Below are positions 17,627 through 25,369 of a DNA stretch of 64,000 nucleotides, piece after piece; the first letter of the stretch is position 1; every line of letters starts with the position of its first letter. A program made the translations under genes and the position numbers. The stretch spans positions 620,001-684,000 of the forward strand of contig CAWBZB010000004.1 in NCBI GenBank assembly GCA_963793105.1, in the 5' to 3' direction. The notes under the pieces were generated by a model. That model was not told where the DNA came from. It worked only from the letters and a program-made list of their open reading frames with translations, and made no database searches. Source of the stretch: UBA10649 sp963793105. GTDB taxonomy: Bacteria; Actinomycetota; Actinomycetes; S36-B12.

Positions 17627-18057
17627 CCGTCTGGCTGCTCTGCCTGCCCGTCCTGCTCGTCGTCGCCCTGGGCACCCGGGTCGCCCTGCGCACCCGCTCG
17701 GGCACGGCCCTGCGGGTGTTCGCGGGCGTGAACGTGGTCCTGCTCTGCCTTGCGGTCGCCGCGGTCGCCGTGGCGGTGAACGCCGATCCCGTGTCCGCGT
17801 CGGCCGTCGGGTCAGCGGCCGCCCAGGAAGCCGCCGACGCGGGATCGAACTGGGCCGCCCTCCTCGGCGCCGCGATCGCCGTCGCTGGCTCCTCCATCGG
17901 CGCCGCCATCGCCGTCGCGTATACCGGCGCGGCCGCTCTGGCGACGATGAGCGAGAGGCCGGAGCTCTTCGGCCGCGCCATGGTGATCGTCGGCCTCGCC
18001 GAGGGCATCGCGATCTACGGGCTCATCGTCGCCGTCATCCTCATCGGGAACGCCTGA
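17623..18057 (+). CDS. V/A-type ATPase proteolipid subunit K (c-ring)
   Basis: Rotor-ring subunit, 144 residues. The last two of four hydrophobic segments form the classic c-type hairpin: WAALLGAAIAVAGSSIGAAIAV, a polar loop SERPELFGR, then GLAEGIAIYGLIVAVIL with the ion-carrying glutamate. The first two segments (WLLCLPVLLVVALGTRV and VNVVLLCLAVAAVAVAV) lack a carboxylate, so the protein is longer than a simple hairpin but has only one ion site. No obvious sodium-site glutamine is seen, so proton use is the default. The ATG overlaps the previous stop (ATGA). Confidence 0.88.
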   Translation: MTVWLLCLPVLLVVALGTRVALRTRSGTALRVFAGVNVVLLCLAVAAVAVAVNADPVSASAVGSAAAQEAADAGSNWAALLGAAIAVAGSSIGAAIAVAYTGAAALATMSERPELFGRAMVIVGLAEGIAIYGLIVAVILIGNA

Positions 18058-18058
18058 C

Positions 18059-18274
18059 ATGGGCCGGATCGCCGCCATCGGGCAGAGCGTGCGCGTGCAG
18101 TCGCTCGCCCTCGCCGGCGTGCTCGTGCTGCCGGGCGATGATGCCGACCAGTCCCGGGCGAGTTGGCTCGGGCTGCCCGCCGACGTCGATCTGGTCATCC
18201 TCACCCCGGAAGCCGCCGCCGCGGTCGACGACGACTCGGGGCCGCTTCGGATCGTGATGCCCCATGACCGATAG
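18059..18274 (+). CDS. V/A-type ATPase subunit F (short)
   Basis: Central-stalk subunit. The 71-residue product starts GRIAAIGQSVRVQSLALAGV, the expected strand with the G(L/R)xVG segment, and contains DVDLVILTPEAAAAV, the middle beta-strand and helix of subunit F. It is shorter than the usual 100 or so residues and lacks most of the C-terminal helix. ATG 18059 is one base after the K stop; its own stop overlaps the subunit E start by 11 bases. Confidence 0.82.
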   Translation: MGRIAAIGQSVRVQSLALAGVLVLPGDDADQSRASWLGLPADVDLVILTPEAAAAVDDDSGPLRIVMPHDR

Positions 18275-18788
18275 CGCCGCGGAACGGCCGGAGCCCCTGA
18301 CGCCACTGGTGTCGGCCCTGCTCGCGCGCGCTCACCAGCAGGCCGAGCAACTGCTGGCCCTCGCCCGTTCGGAGGCGGACGAGGTCACCGCACGCGCCCA
18401 GCAGCAGGCGGACGCCCTGCTGGCGGAGGCCCGGGCGAAGGGCGTGGCCGACGGCGAGGCGGTCGTCGCCGGTGAGCGCGCCCGCGCCGAGCGCGCGGCT
18501 CGCGGCCTGGTGCTGGACGCCCAGCGGCAGGCCTACGACCAGGCCCGGCGAGCGGCCCGCGATGCCGTGTCGGACCTGCGGCACGACCCGGACTACCCGG
18601 ACCTTCGCGAGACGCTCCGCGCGCGGGCGACCCGCGACCTCGGACCGGACGTGCGAGTGGCTGAGGACCCTCGCGGCGGCATCGTCGCTGCCAGCGACGG
18701 CCGGCGGGTCGACTACTCCTTCGACGCCCTGGCCGACGACATCGTCGACCGACTCGCAGCCGAGGTCGAGGGGATCTGGTCAACATGA
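18264..18788 (+). CDS. V/A-type ATPase subunit E (peripheral stalk)
   Basis: A 174-residue protein with a long N-terminal helix (about residues 15-105, rich in Ala, Gln, Glu and Arg) and a folded C-terminal part ending VDYSFDALADDIVDRLAAEVEGIW, which is the conserved end of subunit E that binds A/B heads. It pairs with the coiled-coil subunit encoded at 14819. The frame overlaps both neighbours. Confidence 0.85.
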   Translation: MTDSAAERPEPLTPLVSALLARAHQQAEQLLALARSEADEVTARAQQQADALLAEARAKGVADGEAVVAGERARAERAARGLVLDAQRQAYDQARRAARDAVSDLRHDPDYPDLRETLRARATRDLGPDVRVAEDPRGGIVAASDGRRVDYSFDALADDIVDRLAAEVEGIWST

Positions 18789-20578
18789 TCGACCGCCCGC
18801 ACGAGACCGACCGCCCGCACCAGGCCGACCACGCACGCCCGACAGTGGCGGTGGGCACGATCGTGCGCGTGAGCGGACCGCTGGTCGAGGTCGAGGGACT
18901 GCGGAACGTCGCGATGTCCGAGGTGATCGAGCTGGGCCCGAGGCGGATCCCCGGCGAGCTCGTCGCGATGTCCGAGGACGTCGCCTCCGTGCAGGCCTAC
19001 GAGTACACCGGCGGGCTCGCCCCGGGGCAGCGCGCGCAGCCGCGGGGCGAGCCGCTGTCGGCTTCCCTGGGCCCCGGGCTCGTCGGAGGGGTGTTCGACG
19101 GCCTGCTGCGTCCCCTCATCGGCGCCGGAACGTGGCTCTCTGCCGGCCGCACGCCTGAGCGGGACGACCGTCAGTGGCACCTCGAGCCGACGGTGCGCAA
19201 CGGCGACGTCCTCCCCGCCGGCGGAACCCTCGGCCGGATCCGCACCGACGGACCCTTGGCCATGCAGGTGCTGGTCCCGCCGGGGATCAGCGGTCGCGTC
19301 GACCACGTCGTCGCCACGGGGCCGTTCCCGGCCGACGCCGTTCTCGCCGAGGTCGGCGGACAGCCGGTCCGGATGACCCAGCGCTGGCCGGTTCGCCGTC
19401 CCCGGCCCCACGCGGGGCGCATCGACGGCGGCGAGCCGCTGGTCACCGGGCAGCGGGTCCTGGACGTGCTGTATCCCCTTGGTCTCGGCGGTTCCGCCGC
19501 CGTGCCCGGCGGCTTCGGGACCGGGAAGACGGTGCTGCTCCAGCAGGTGGCGAAGTGGTGCACCGCAGACGTCATCGTCTACGTGGGCTGCGGGGAGCGT
19601 GGCAACGAGATGGCCGACGTGGTCGCCGACCTCGCCGACCTCGTCGACCCTCGTACCGGCGGCCGGCTCGCCGAGCGGACGGTCGTGATCGCCAACACGT
19701 CCAACATGCCGATGATGGCGCGCGAGGCGAGCGTGTACACCGGCATCACCGTTGCGGAGTACTTCCGTGACATGGGCCTGAACGCCGTGATCATCGCCGA
19801 CTCGACATCACGCTGGGCCGAGGCGCTGCGCGAGTTCGCCTCCCGCTCGGGGAGTCTCCCGGCGGAGGAGGGGTACCCCGCCAGCCTGGGCTCGGACCTC
19901 GCCGCGTTCTACGAGCGGGCCGGTCACGTGAGCACCCTCGGTGGCCAGGTCGGCTCGGTCACCGTGATCGGCGCCGTCTCCCCTCCGGGCGGCGACGTCA
20001 CCGAACCCGTCACCGCCAACACCGAGCGTTTCGTCCGGGCGATCTGGTCCCTCGACCGGGACCTCGCGTACGCCCGTCACTACCCCGCGGTCTCGTGGGC
20101 GACGTCGTTCTCCCGCGACGCGGCGGCAATCGGCTCCTGGCACGCTGTGCACGGCGACCCCGACTGGGCGCACCGTCGCGGGCGCGTGCTGGCACTGGTC
20201 GCCGAGGCGGACCGGCTGGCTGCGCTGGCGGATCTCGTCGGGGTCGGATCGCTGCCCGGAGCCGAGCGCATGGTGATGCTGACCGGTCGGCTCCTGCGCG
20301 AGGCCGTGCTGCAGCAGAGCGCGCTGTCGGCCAACGATGCCGCGTGCTCCCTGGAGAAGGGGGCCGCCCTTGTCGACGCGATCCTCTCCGTGCACGACCA
20401 CTGCCTGGCCCTCCTCGAACGCGGGGTTCTCGCCTCCCTGATCGAGGAGGTCGACTGGGGGACGCTCGTGCGCGCCCGCGACGAGACCGGGCCATCGGAC
20501 GTCGACGGCGTCCGGGCCCGTCTCGGATCGGTGCTGGCCGAGCTCGATGACCTCGTACCCGGGCGAGGCACGCCATGA
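18785..20578 (+). CDS. V/A-type ATPase catalytic subunit A
   Basis: The 597-residue nucleotide-binding subunit. The P-loop GGFGTGKTVLLQQ is near residues 240-252, the catalytic glutamate lies in GCGERGNEMADVV, and DSTSRWAEALREFASRSG and PPGGDVTEPVT are diagnostic of V/A-type A chains as opposed to F-type beta chains. Only slightly longer than typical. Its ATG overlaps the subunit E stop. With B it forms the A3B3 head; whether the complex makes or hydrolyses ATP cannot be told from sequence. Confidence 0.96.
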   Translation: MIDRPHETDRPHQADHARPTVAVGTIVRVSGPLVEVEGLRNVAMSEVIELGPRRIPGELVAMSEDVASVQAYEYTGGLAPGQRAQPRGEPLSASLGPGLVGGVFDGLLRPLIGAGTWLSAGRTPERDDRQWHLEPTVRNGDVLPAGGTLGRIRTDGPLAMQVLVPPGISGRVDHVVATGPFPADAVLAEVGGQPVRMTQRWPVRRPRPHAGRIDGGEPLVTGQRVLDVLYPLGLGGSAAVPGGFGTGKTVLLQQVAKWCTADVIVYVGCGERGNEMADVVADLADLVDPRTGGRLAERTVVIANTSNMPMMAREASVYTGITVAEYFRDMGLNAVIIADSTSRWAEALREFASRSGSLPAEEGYPASLGSDLAAFYERAGHVSTLGGQVGSVTVIGAVSPPGGDVTEPVTANTERFVRAIWSLDRDLAYARHYPAVSWATSFSRDAAAIGSWHAVHGDPDWAHRRGRVLALVAEADRLAALADLVGVGSLPGAERMVMLTGRLLREAVLQQSALSANDAACSLEKGAALVDAILSVHDHCLALLERGVLASLIEEVDWGTLVRARDETGPSDVDGVRARLGSVLAELDDLVPGRGTP

Positions 20579-21978
20579 CCCGATGGGGAGCACTGGAGTA
20601 CGGCGGCATCGCCGGCCTGCACGGTCCGCTGCTGCTGGTCGACGGGGTCGCCGGCGTCGGCTGGGACGAGTACGCCACCGTGCTGCTCGAGGGCGACGAG
20701 GACCGGCATGGCGTCGTCCTCGAGGTCGATCACGACCTCGCGATCGTCCAGGTCCTCGAGGGCACGACGGGCCTGGACCCCCTGCGCACCCGGGTCCGCT
20801 TCAGCGGCTCCCCCCTGCGGATCCCCGTCGGGGCGGGATGGCTCGGGCGCGTGTGCAACGGCCGGGGCGACCCACTCGATGGTGGACCACCCGTGTCGGG
20901 CGGTACCCACGAGCCGACCACGGGCTCCCCCCTGAACCCGCTCATGCGCGAACCGCCCGCCGAGCCCGTCATCACCGGGATCTCCGCCATCGACGGACTC
21001 GCCACCCTCGTGCGCGGGCAGAAGCTCCCGGTCTTCTCCGTCGCCGGACTCCCGCACCTCGAGCTGGCCACGCAGATCGCCGCGCAGTCGAGCGCCGGCG
21101 GCGAGCCGTTCAGCGTCGTCTTCGCGGCCATGGGGGTGACGCACGCCGACGCGGCCGCCGTTCGCGACGGACTCGAGGAACGCTCGCGGGCGGGCGAACT
21201 CGTCCTGCTCCTGAACACGGCCGACGACCCGGTGATCGAGCGCATCCTCACCCCGCGAATCGCGCTCACCGTGGCGGAGCACCTGGCGTTCACCCTGGGC
21301 CGCCACGTCCTGGTGGTGATGGCCGACATGACCAGCTACGGGGAGGCCCTGCGCGAGGTGTCATCGGCGAGGGGCGAGATCCCCGCCCGGCGCGCGTACC
21401 CCGGCTACCTCTACAGCGACCTGGCCTCCCTCTACGAACGCTGCGGCCGGATCCGCGGCCTCCCCGGCTCGGTCACGGTGCTGCCGGTGCTGACGATGCC
21501 TGCGGGCGACATCGCCCACCCGATCCCGGACCTGACCGGGTACATCACCGAGGGGCAGCTCGTGCTGTCCCAGGACCTGCACGCTCGTGGCGTGTACCCC
21601 CCGATCGATCCCCTCCAGTCCCTGTCCCGGCTCATGCGCAAGGGCGCCGGGCCCCGGCGGACGCGTGCGGACCACCTCGACGTGGCAGCGCAGCTGCTGG
21701 CCGCCCTCGCCCGGGCGCGTCAGGCACGCGAGCTCGCCGACCTCGTCGGCCGCGAGACCTTGAGCGGCACCGACCAGCACTACCTGGCCTACCAGTCCGC
21801 GTTCGAGCGGGCGTTCCTCGACCAGGGACGGGCGGAGAGCCGCTCCCTGGACGTCACCCTCGACCTGGCCTGGCGGGTGCTGTCCGAGCTGCCGCGCCGC
21901 GAGCTGACGATGCTGCCGCTGGCCATGGTCCAGGAGCACCTCCGGCCGGTCCCGAAGTCCCGCGAGGAGGAGACGTGA
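20575..21978 (+). CDS. V/A-type ATPase regulatory subunit B
   Basis: The 467-residue partner of subunit A. It has the family sequence but lacks a P-loop (VRGQKLPVFSVAGLPHLELA at the equivalent site), as expected for the non-catalytic chain. GRGDPLDGGPPV, DMTSYGEALREVS and YLYSDLASLYERCG are conserved B-type segments, along with TMPAGDIAHPIPDLTGYITEGQ. The ATG overlaps the subunit A stop by four bases. Confidence 0.96.
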   Translation: MTRWGALEYGGIAGLHGPLLLVDGVAGVGWDEYATVLLEGDEDRHGVVLEVDHDLAIVQVLEGTTGLDPLRTRVRFSGSPLRIPVGAGWLGRVCNGRGDPLDGGPPVSGGTHEPTTGSPLNPLMREPPAEPVITGISAIDGLATLVRGQKLPVFSVAGLPHLELATQIAAQSSAGGEPFSVVFAAMGVTHADAAAVRDGLEERSRAGELVLLLNTADDPVIERILTPRIALTVAEHLAFTLGRHVLVVMADMTSYGEALREVSSARGEIPARRAYPGYLYSDLASLYERCGRIRGLPGSVTVLPVLTMPAGDIAHPIPDLTGYITEGQLVLSQDLHARGVYPPIDPLQSLSRLMRKGAGPRRTRADHLDVAAQLLAALARARQARELADLVGRETLSGTDQHYLAYQSAFERAFLDQGRAESRSLDVTLDLAWRVLSELPRRELTMLPLAMVQEHLRPVPKSREEET

Positions 21979-22610
21979 CCGCTCGACTGCGCGGACTGCC
22001 ACCGGGTCGGGCCGGTCGGATGTGGCTGGCCCGACGCCTGGAGGTCGCCACTCGCGGGGGGGACCTCCTTGAGCAGAAGCTGCGGATCCTCCTGTCGGAG
22101 GAGCAGGACTTCGCCCTGCGCGCCGCCCGCGCGCGCACGGAGTGGGAGTCGGCCGTCACGGACCTCGACCGGTGGACCCTGCGATCGGCGATGCTCAGCG
22201 GCGAACGGGCGGTGCGGCTGGCCAGCGACGGTGAGAGCGCGTCCGTACACGTCACGTGGCGGCTCACGATGGGGGTCCACTACCCGGCAGCCGCCGAGTG
22301 CATCATCCCCGTCCCGGCACCGTCGGCCTTCACCCCCGACAACTCGGCTGTGACGCATGCCGCCCGGGCCGCAGAGCGCGTCGTCCGCTCGGGAGCCGAC
22401 TGCGCCGTGGCAGAGACCGCCCTGGCCTCCGTGCGAGCCGAGGCGCGTGCGACCCGGCGCAAGCTGCGGGCGCTCCGGGAGCGGTGGATCCCGCGCCTCG
22501 AGGCCGCTCAGTCGACCCTGCTCCTGGCCCTGGACGACGAGGAGCACGACGAGCACGTCCGGCTCCGCTGGGCGGCCGATCCGACCGGTGAGCGAAAGGC
22601 ACTGCCATGA
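21975..22610 (+). CDS. V/A-type ATPase central-stalk subunit D
   Basis: The 211-residue rotor axle made of two long antiparallel helices. The first helix includes PGRAGRMWLARRLEVATRG and LEQKLRILLSEE; the second includes VRAEARATRRKLRALRERWIPRLEAA, matching the conserved RR(x)NALE-like end of subunit D. GTG 21975 overlaps the subunit B stop (GTGA). This is the last ATPase gene; the downstream UspA gene overlaps its stop. Confidence 0.88.
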   Translation: MTARLRGLPPGRAGRMWLARRLEVATRGGDLLEQKLRILLSEEQDFALRAARARTEWESAVTDLDRWTLRSAMLSGERAVRLASDGESASVHVTWRLTMGVHYPAAAECIIPVPAPSAFTPDNSAVTHAARAAERVVRSGADCAVAETALASVRAEARATRRKLRALRERWIPRLEAAQSTLLLALDDEEHDEHVRLRWAADPTGERKALP

Positions 22611-23023
22611 CCCGCATCCTGCTGGCACTCGACGACTCCACCGCCGGACTCTCCGCCGCTCGCACGGCGATCGGGCTGGCCTACGCGATGAAGGCCGAGC
22701 TGCGGGCCGTCACGGTGATTCCCGACACCCCGCCCGCACCGGGGCGCGAGGGATCGACGCGCACCAGTGCCGAGCGCGCGGCGCGCGCGCTGCTCGACTT
22801 CGTCGTCGACCTGTCGGCACGGTCCGGCGTCGATACCGAGACCGCGACGCTCCACGGTCAGCCGGCACGTGTGATCCTCGAGCAGGCGACCGACTACGCG
22901 GCCGACCTCGTGGTGATCGGGAAGTCGGGCAACCGGCACGTCGGCCACCCCTATGTGGGCTCCGACGTCAAGCATGTCCTGGAGTTCGCCGAGATCCCGG
23001 TGGTGGTCGTCCCCTCCCCCTGA
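22607..23023 (+). CDS. Universal stress protein (UspA family)
   Basis: Single-domain 138-residue UspA protein. The N-terminus RILLALDDSTAGLSAARTAIGLA and the C-terminal ADLVVIGKSGNRHVGHPYVGSD with VPVVVVPS-like ending define the fold; the G-x2-G-x9-G(S/T) nucleotide loop is only partly kept. It is the final gene of the V/A-ATPase transcription unit through a four-base overlap, suggesting shared expression with ion pumping or energy stress. Confidence 0.88.
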   Translation: MTRILLALDDSTAGLSAARTAIGLAYAMKAELRAVTVIPDTPPAPGREGSTRTSAERAARALLDFVVDLSARSGVDTETATLHGQPARVILEQATDYAADLVVIGKSGNRHVGHPYVGSDVKHVLEFAEIPVVVVPSP

Positions 23024-23065
23024 AGCGTCGGCTGAGGCGTCGGCCGGCCGGTCGGGGCCTGGTGG

Positions 23066-23272
23066 CTACTGCTGCCCCGTGCAGTCCGGGGACGTGCCCT
23101 CGGTGAGGTCGACACAGTCGAGCGTCTCATCGCCGATCACGTTGCCCTCGATCGTGATCGCCCCGTCACCGTCGCCTCGGGGATCGTCGAGCTCGAAGTC
23201 CTCGGACGAGCAGCCGGCCATGAGCCCCACCGTGAGAGCGACGCCCATGAGCACTCCCGCACGCGGACCCAT
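23066..23272 (-). CDS. Small secreted lipoprotein, unknown function
   Basis: A 68-residue protein: hydrophobic signal (VLMGVALTVGLMAGC) with a lipobox ending in Cys, so probably anchored outside the membrane, followed by an acidic tail with two further cysteines (LDCVD and SPDCTGQQ) that may form a disulfide. No family recognised. It ends 42 bases from the convergent UspA gene and lies two bases downstream of the small membrane protein on the same strand. Confidence 0.6.
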   Translation of the reverse strand: MGPRAGVLMGVALTVGLMAGCSSEDFELDDPRGDGDGAITIEGNVIGDETLDCVDLTEGTSPDCTGQQ

Positions 23273-23274
23273 CA

Positions 23275-23514
23275 CTAGTCGACGATGATGATCTGCCGCT
23301 GTGCGCGCAACGCCATCACCAGGGCGACGATCCAGCCCACCACCGTCCACCCCAGCAGCAGGTTGACCCAGAACACCGACCAGTGCGGAACATCGCGGAC
23401 GGCGGCGATCGCCCACGGCAGCATGTACCCCGCGGTGACAATCGCCACGATGACGGCCACCACCTTCGTCGTGGTCCAGGAACGGTCGGCTGGCTCCACT
23501 CGCGCAGTGCTCAT
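23275..23514 (-). CDS. Superinfection-immunity-family small membrane protein
   Basis: A 79-residue protein with two membrane helices (VVAVIVAIVTAGYMLPWAIAA and VFWVNLLLGWTVVGWIVALVMAL). The FWVNLLLGWTVVGWI segment is the signature of the Imm_superinfect/DUF-type family named after a phage T4 protein; in bacteria it is a common small membrane protein and not evidence of a prophage. Its ATG follows a TAGGAT box (23521-23526) by six bases, so it is probably leaderless. Confidence 0.8.
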   Translation of the reverse strand: MSTARVEPADRSWTTTKVVAVIVAIVTAGYMLPWAIAAVRDVPHWSVFWVNLLLGWTVVGWIVALVMALRAQRQIIIVD

Positions 23515-23651
23515 GTGCGGATCCTACGCGGGCGACGCCTGCCCAGATCCGGCACACAGGCCGCACCAGGGCCACCTCGAGGTCACGTGCATCGACGTCG
23601 GCACTCGTCGCCAGCCGGTCGCGGAGGGCGAGGCCCGGGCGTCGCACCGCC

Positions 23652-24008
23652 TCAGTCCGGGAGCGGCTTTCGGATGGTCGGCGCCCCCTTGTGGTCGCCC
23701 TGCTTCCCGAGCCTGTTCTGCAGGACCCTCACGAGCCTCTCGGCGGCCGCATCGAAGCAGTCGACCAGCCCAGGGGCGTCGGCGGTGACGGCCACGGGAT
23801 CCAGTCCCGCGGGCCGGGCCTCGATGGTGCAGCGCAGGTTCGGCAGCCCGACCTGCCGTCGGTTCTCGTCCGCGAACCCGACCGAGACGCGCGTCAGCCG
23901 GCCGCGGAACCGGCTGAGCTTGGACTCCAGCACTCCCCGGACATGCCTCTCCAGATCCGGACGCACCACTACCGCGCTCCCGCTGTGAACCACGATCTCC
24001 ATGGTCAA
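23652..24008 (-). CDS. HPF/RaiA-family ribosome-associated protein (short form)
   Basis: 118 residues with the ribosome hibernation factor core: EIVVHSGSAVVVRPDLERHVRGVLE, then strands VSVGFADENRRQ and LRCTIEARPAG, and the second helix VDCFDAAAERLVRVLQNRLGK. Such proteins bind the decoding region of the 30S subunit and silence ribosomes in stress. It lacks the C-terminal dimerisation domain of long HPF, so it resembles short HPF/RaiA-like relatives. A GAGGAGG site lies upstream of ATG 24008. Confidence 0.78.
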   Translation of the reverse strand: MTMEIVVHSGSAVVVRPDLERHVRGVLESKLSRFRGRLTRVSVGFADENRRQVGLPNLRCTIEARPAGLDPVAVTADAPGLVDCFDAAAERLVRVLQNRLGKQGDHKGAPTIRKPLPD

Positions 24009-24184
24009 TGCCTCCTCGTGACGTCGGAGCGCCTGACACCTCGACCATACGTCGGCCGGGTCCTCGATGCTGCCTCCACGAGGGGCCCGCCCGGACGGCC
24101 GGTCGCCGCGCGCTTCGGATGTCGGGCCCGACGAATACCATGCGGATCAACCGACCGGTGGGGCGCGATGACGAGGGGGAGTCC

Positions 24185-25369
24185 ATGAGGCTGCTGCACA
24201 CCTCGGACTGGCACCTCGGGCGCTACCTGCAGACCGTTCCGCTCGTCGAGCACCAGCGCACCTTCCTCGCCTGGCTCGCGGAGGTGGCCCGCGAGCGCGC
24301 CGTCGATGTCGTCCTCGTCTCCGGCGACGTGTACGACCGGGCCATCCCCTCGATCGATGCCGTGCACCTGTTCGAGGAGGGCCTGGTCGGGCTCCACGAG
24401 GTCTGCCCGGTCGTCCTGGTCTCCGGCAACCATGACTCGCCCACGCGACTCGGCTTCGGCGGCCCATTGCTCGAGGCATCCCGCGTCCACCTGCGCTCCT
24501 CCGTCGACGACATCGACCGCCCGGTCGAGGTCACCGATGCGACCGGCAGCGTCCTGGTCTACGGCCTGCCCTACCTCGAGCCCGAGGTCGTGCGCACCGC
24601 ACTCGAGGCGGACAAGTCCCACGAGGCCGTCCTCACCGCCGCCATGGACCGGGTCCGGGCCGACCTTGCGGCCCGGCGGCGGCGGGCCGCCGAGGACGGT
24701 GGTCCCGCACCCCGCGCGGTCGTCATGGCCCACGCCTTCATCACCGGCGGAACGGGGAGCGAATCCGAGCGCGATGTCAGCGTGGGCGGCATCGCGGACG
24801 CGCCAGCGGAGGTCTTCGACGGCGTCGACTACGTCGCCCTCGGCCATCTGCACGGGCCGCAGGAGATCCGCAACGTGGGCGGCCCCACCGCGCGGTACAG
24901 CGGCTCCCCCCTGGCGTACTCCTTCTCCGAGGAGACACAGGTGAAGTCCGTGACCATCGTCGAGGTCGACGCCGACGGAACGGTCTCCACAGAGCTGGTC
25001 CCCACTCCCGTGCCCCGTCGACTGCGCACGATCACCGGGGACCTCGCGGACCTGATGGCCGATGAGGCCCTCGCCGAGGCTGCAGATGACTGGGTGCGCG
25101 CCATCGTCACCGACACCCGGCGACCGGAGAACCCCATGGAGGTCCTGCGCACCCGGTTCCCCCACACCATCGAGCTGACCTGGTTCCCCCACGCCGACGG
25201 CGCGCCCCTGCCCGACGTCACGGCGCGGGTCGATCCGACGTCGAGTGACCCGATCGAGATCGTGACCTCCTTCGTCGAGCACGTCACCACGCAGCCGGCG
25301 ACCGACGCGGAGCGGGCGCTCATCCGGGAGTCCGTCGAGCGGGTGCGCATCGCGGAGGCGGCGCGGTGA
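24185..25369 (+). CDS. sbcD: Exonuclease SbcD (Mre11-type nuclease subunit)
   Basis: Metallophosphoesterase half of the SbcCD complex, which cuts hairpins and processes DNA ends. ATG 24185 follows a GAGGGGGAG site. The phosphoesterase motifs are in order: LHTSDWHLGR (motif I), VLVSGDVYDRAIPS (II), LVSGNHDSPTRL (III), VVMAHAFITGG (IV) and YVALGHLHGPQ (V). 394 residues, typical length. Its stop overlaps the sbcC start, so the two are coupled. Confidence 0.95.
   Translation: MRLLHTSDWHLGRYLQTVPLVEHQRTFLAWLAEVARERAVDVVLVSGDVYDRAIPSIDAVHLFEEGLVGLHEVCPVVLVSGNHDSPTRLGFGGPLLEASRVHLRSSVDDIDRPVEVTDATGSVLVYGLPYLEPEVVRTALEADKSHEAVLTAAMDRVRADLAARRRRAAEDGGPAPRAVVMAHAFITGGTGSESERDVSVGGIADAPAEVFDGVDYVALGHLHGPQEIRNVGGPTARYSGSPLAYSFSEETQVKSVTIVEVDADGTVSTELVPTPVPRRLRTITGDLADLMADEALAEAADDWVRAIVTDTRRPENPMEVLRTRFPHTIELTWFPHADGAPLPDVTARVDPTSSDPIEIVTSFVEHVTTQPATDAERALIRESVERVRIAEAAR

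Noticed and set aside
20547..21974. Long open frame overlapping the V-ATPase B subunit, in another phase
   Set aside because: Arg/Pro-rich shadow reading of the conserved B gene; only its end, from GTG 21975, is the real subunit D.
23275..23514. Prophage immunity gene
   Set aside because: The family name comes from phage T4, but no other phage genes are near and small chromosomal homologues are common.
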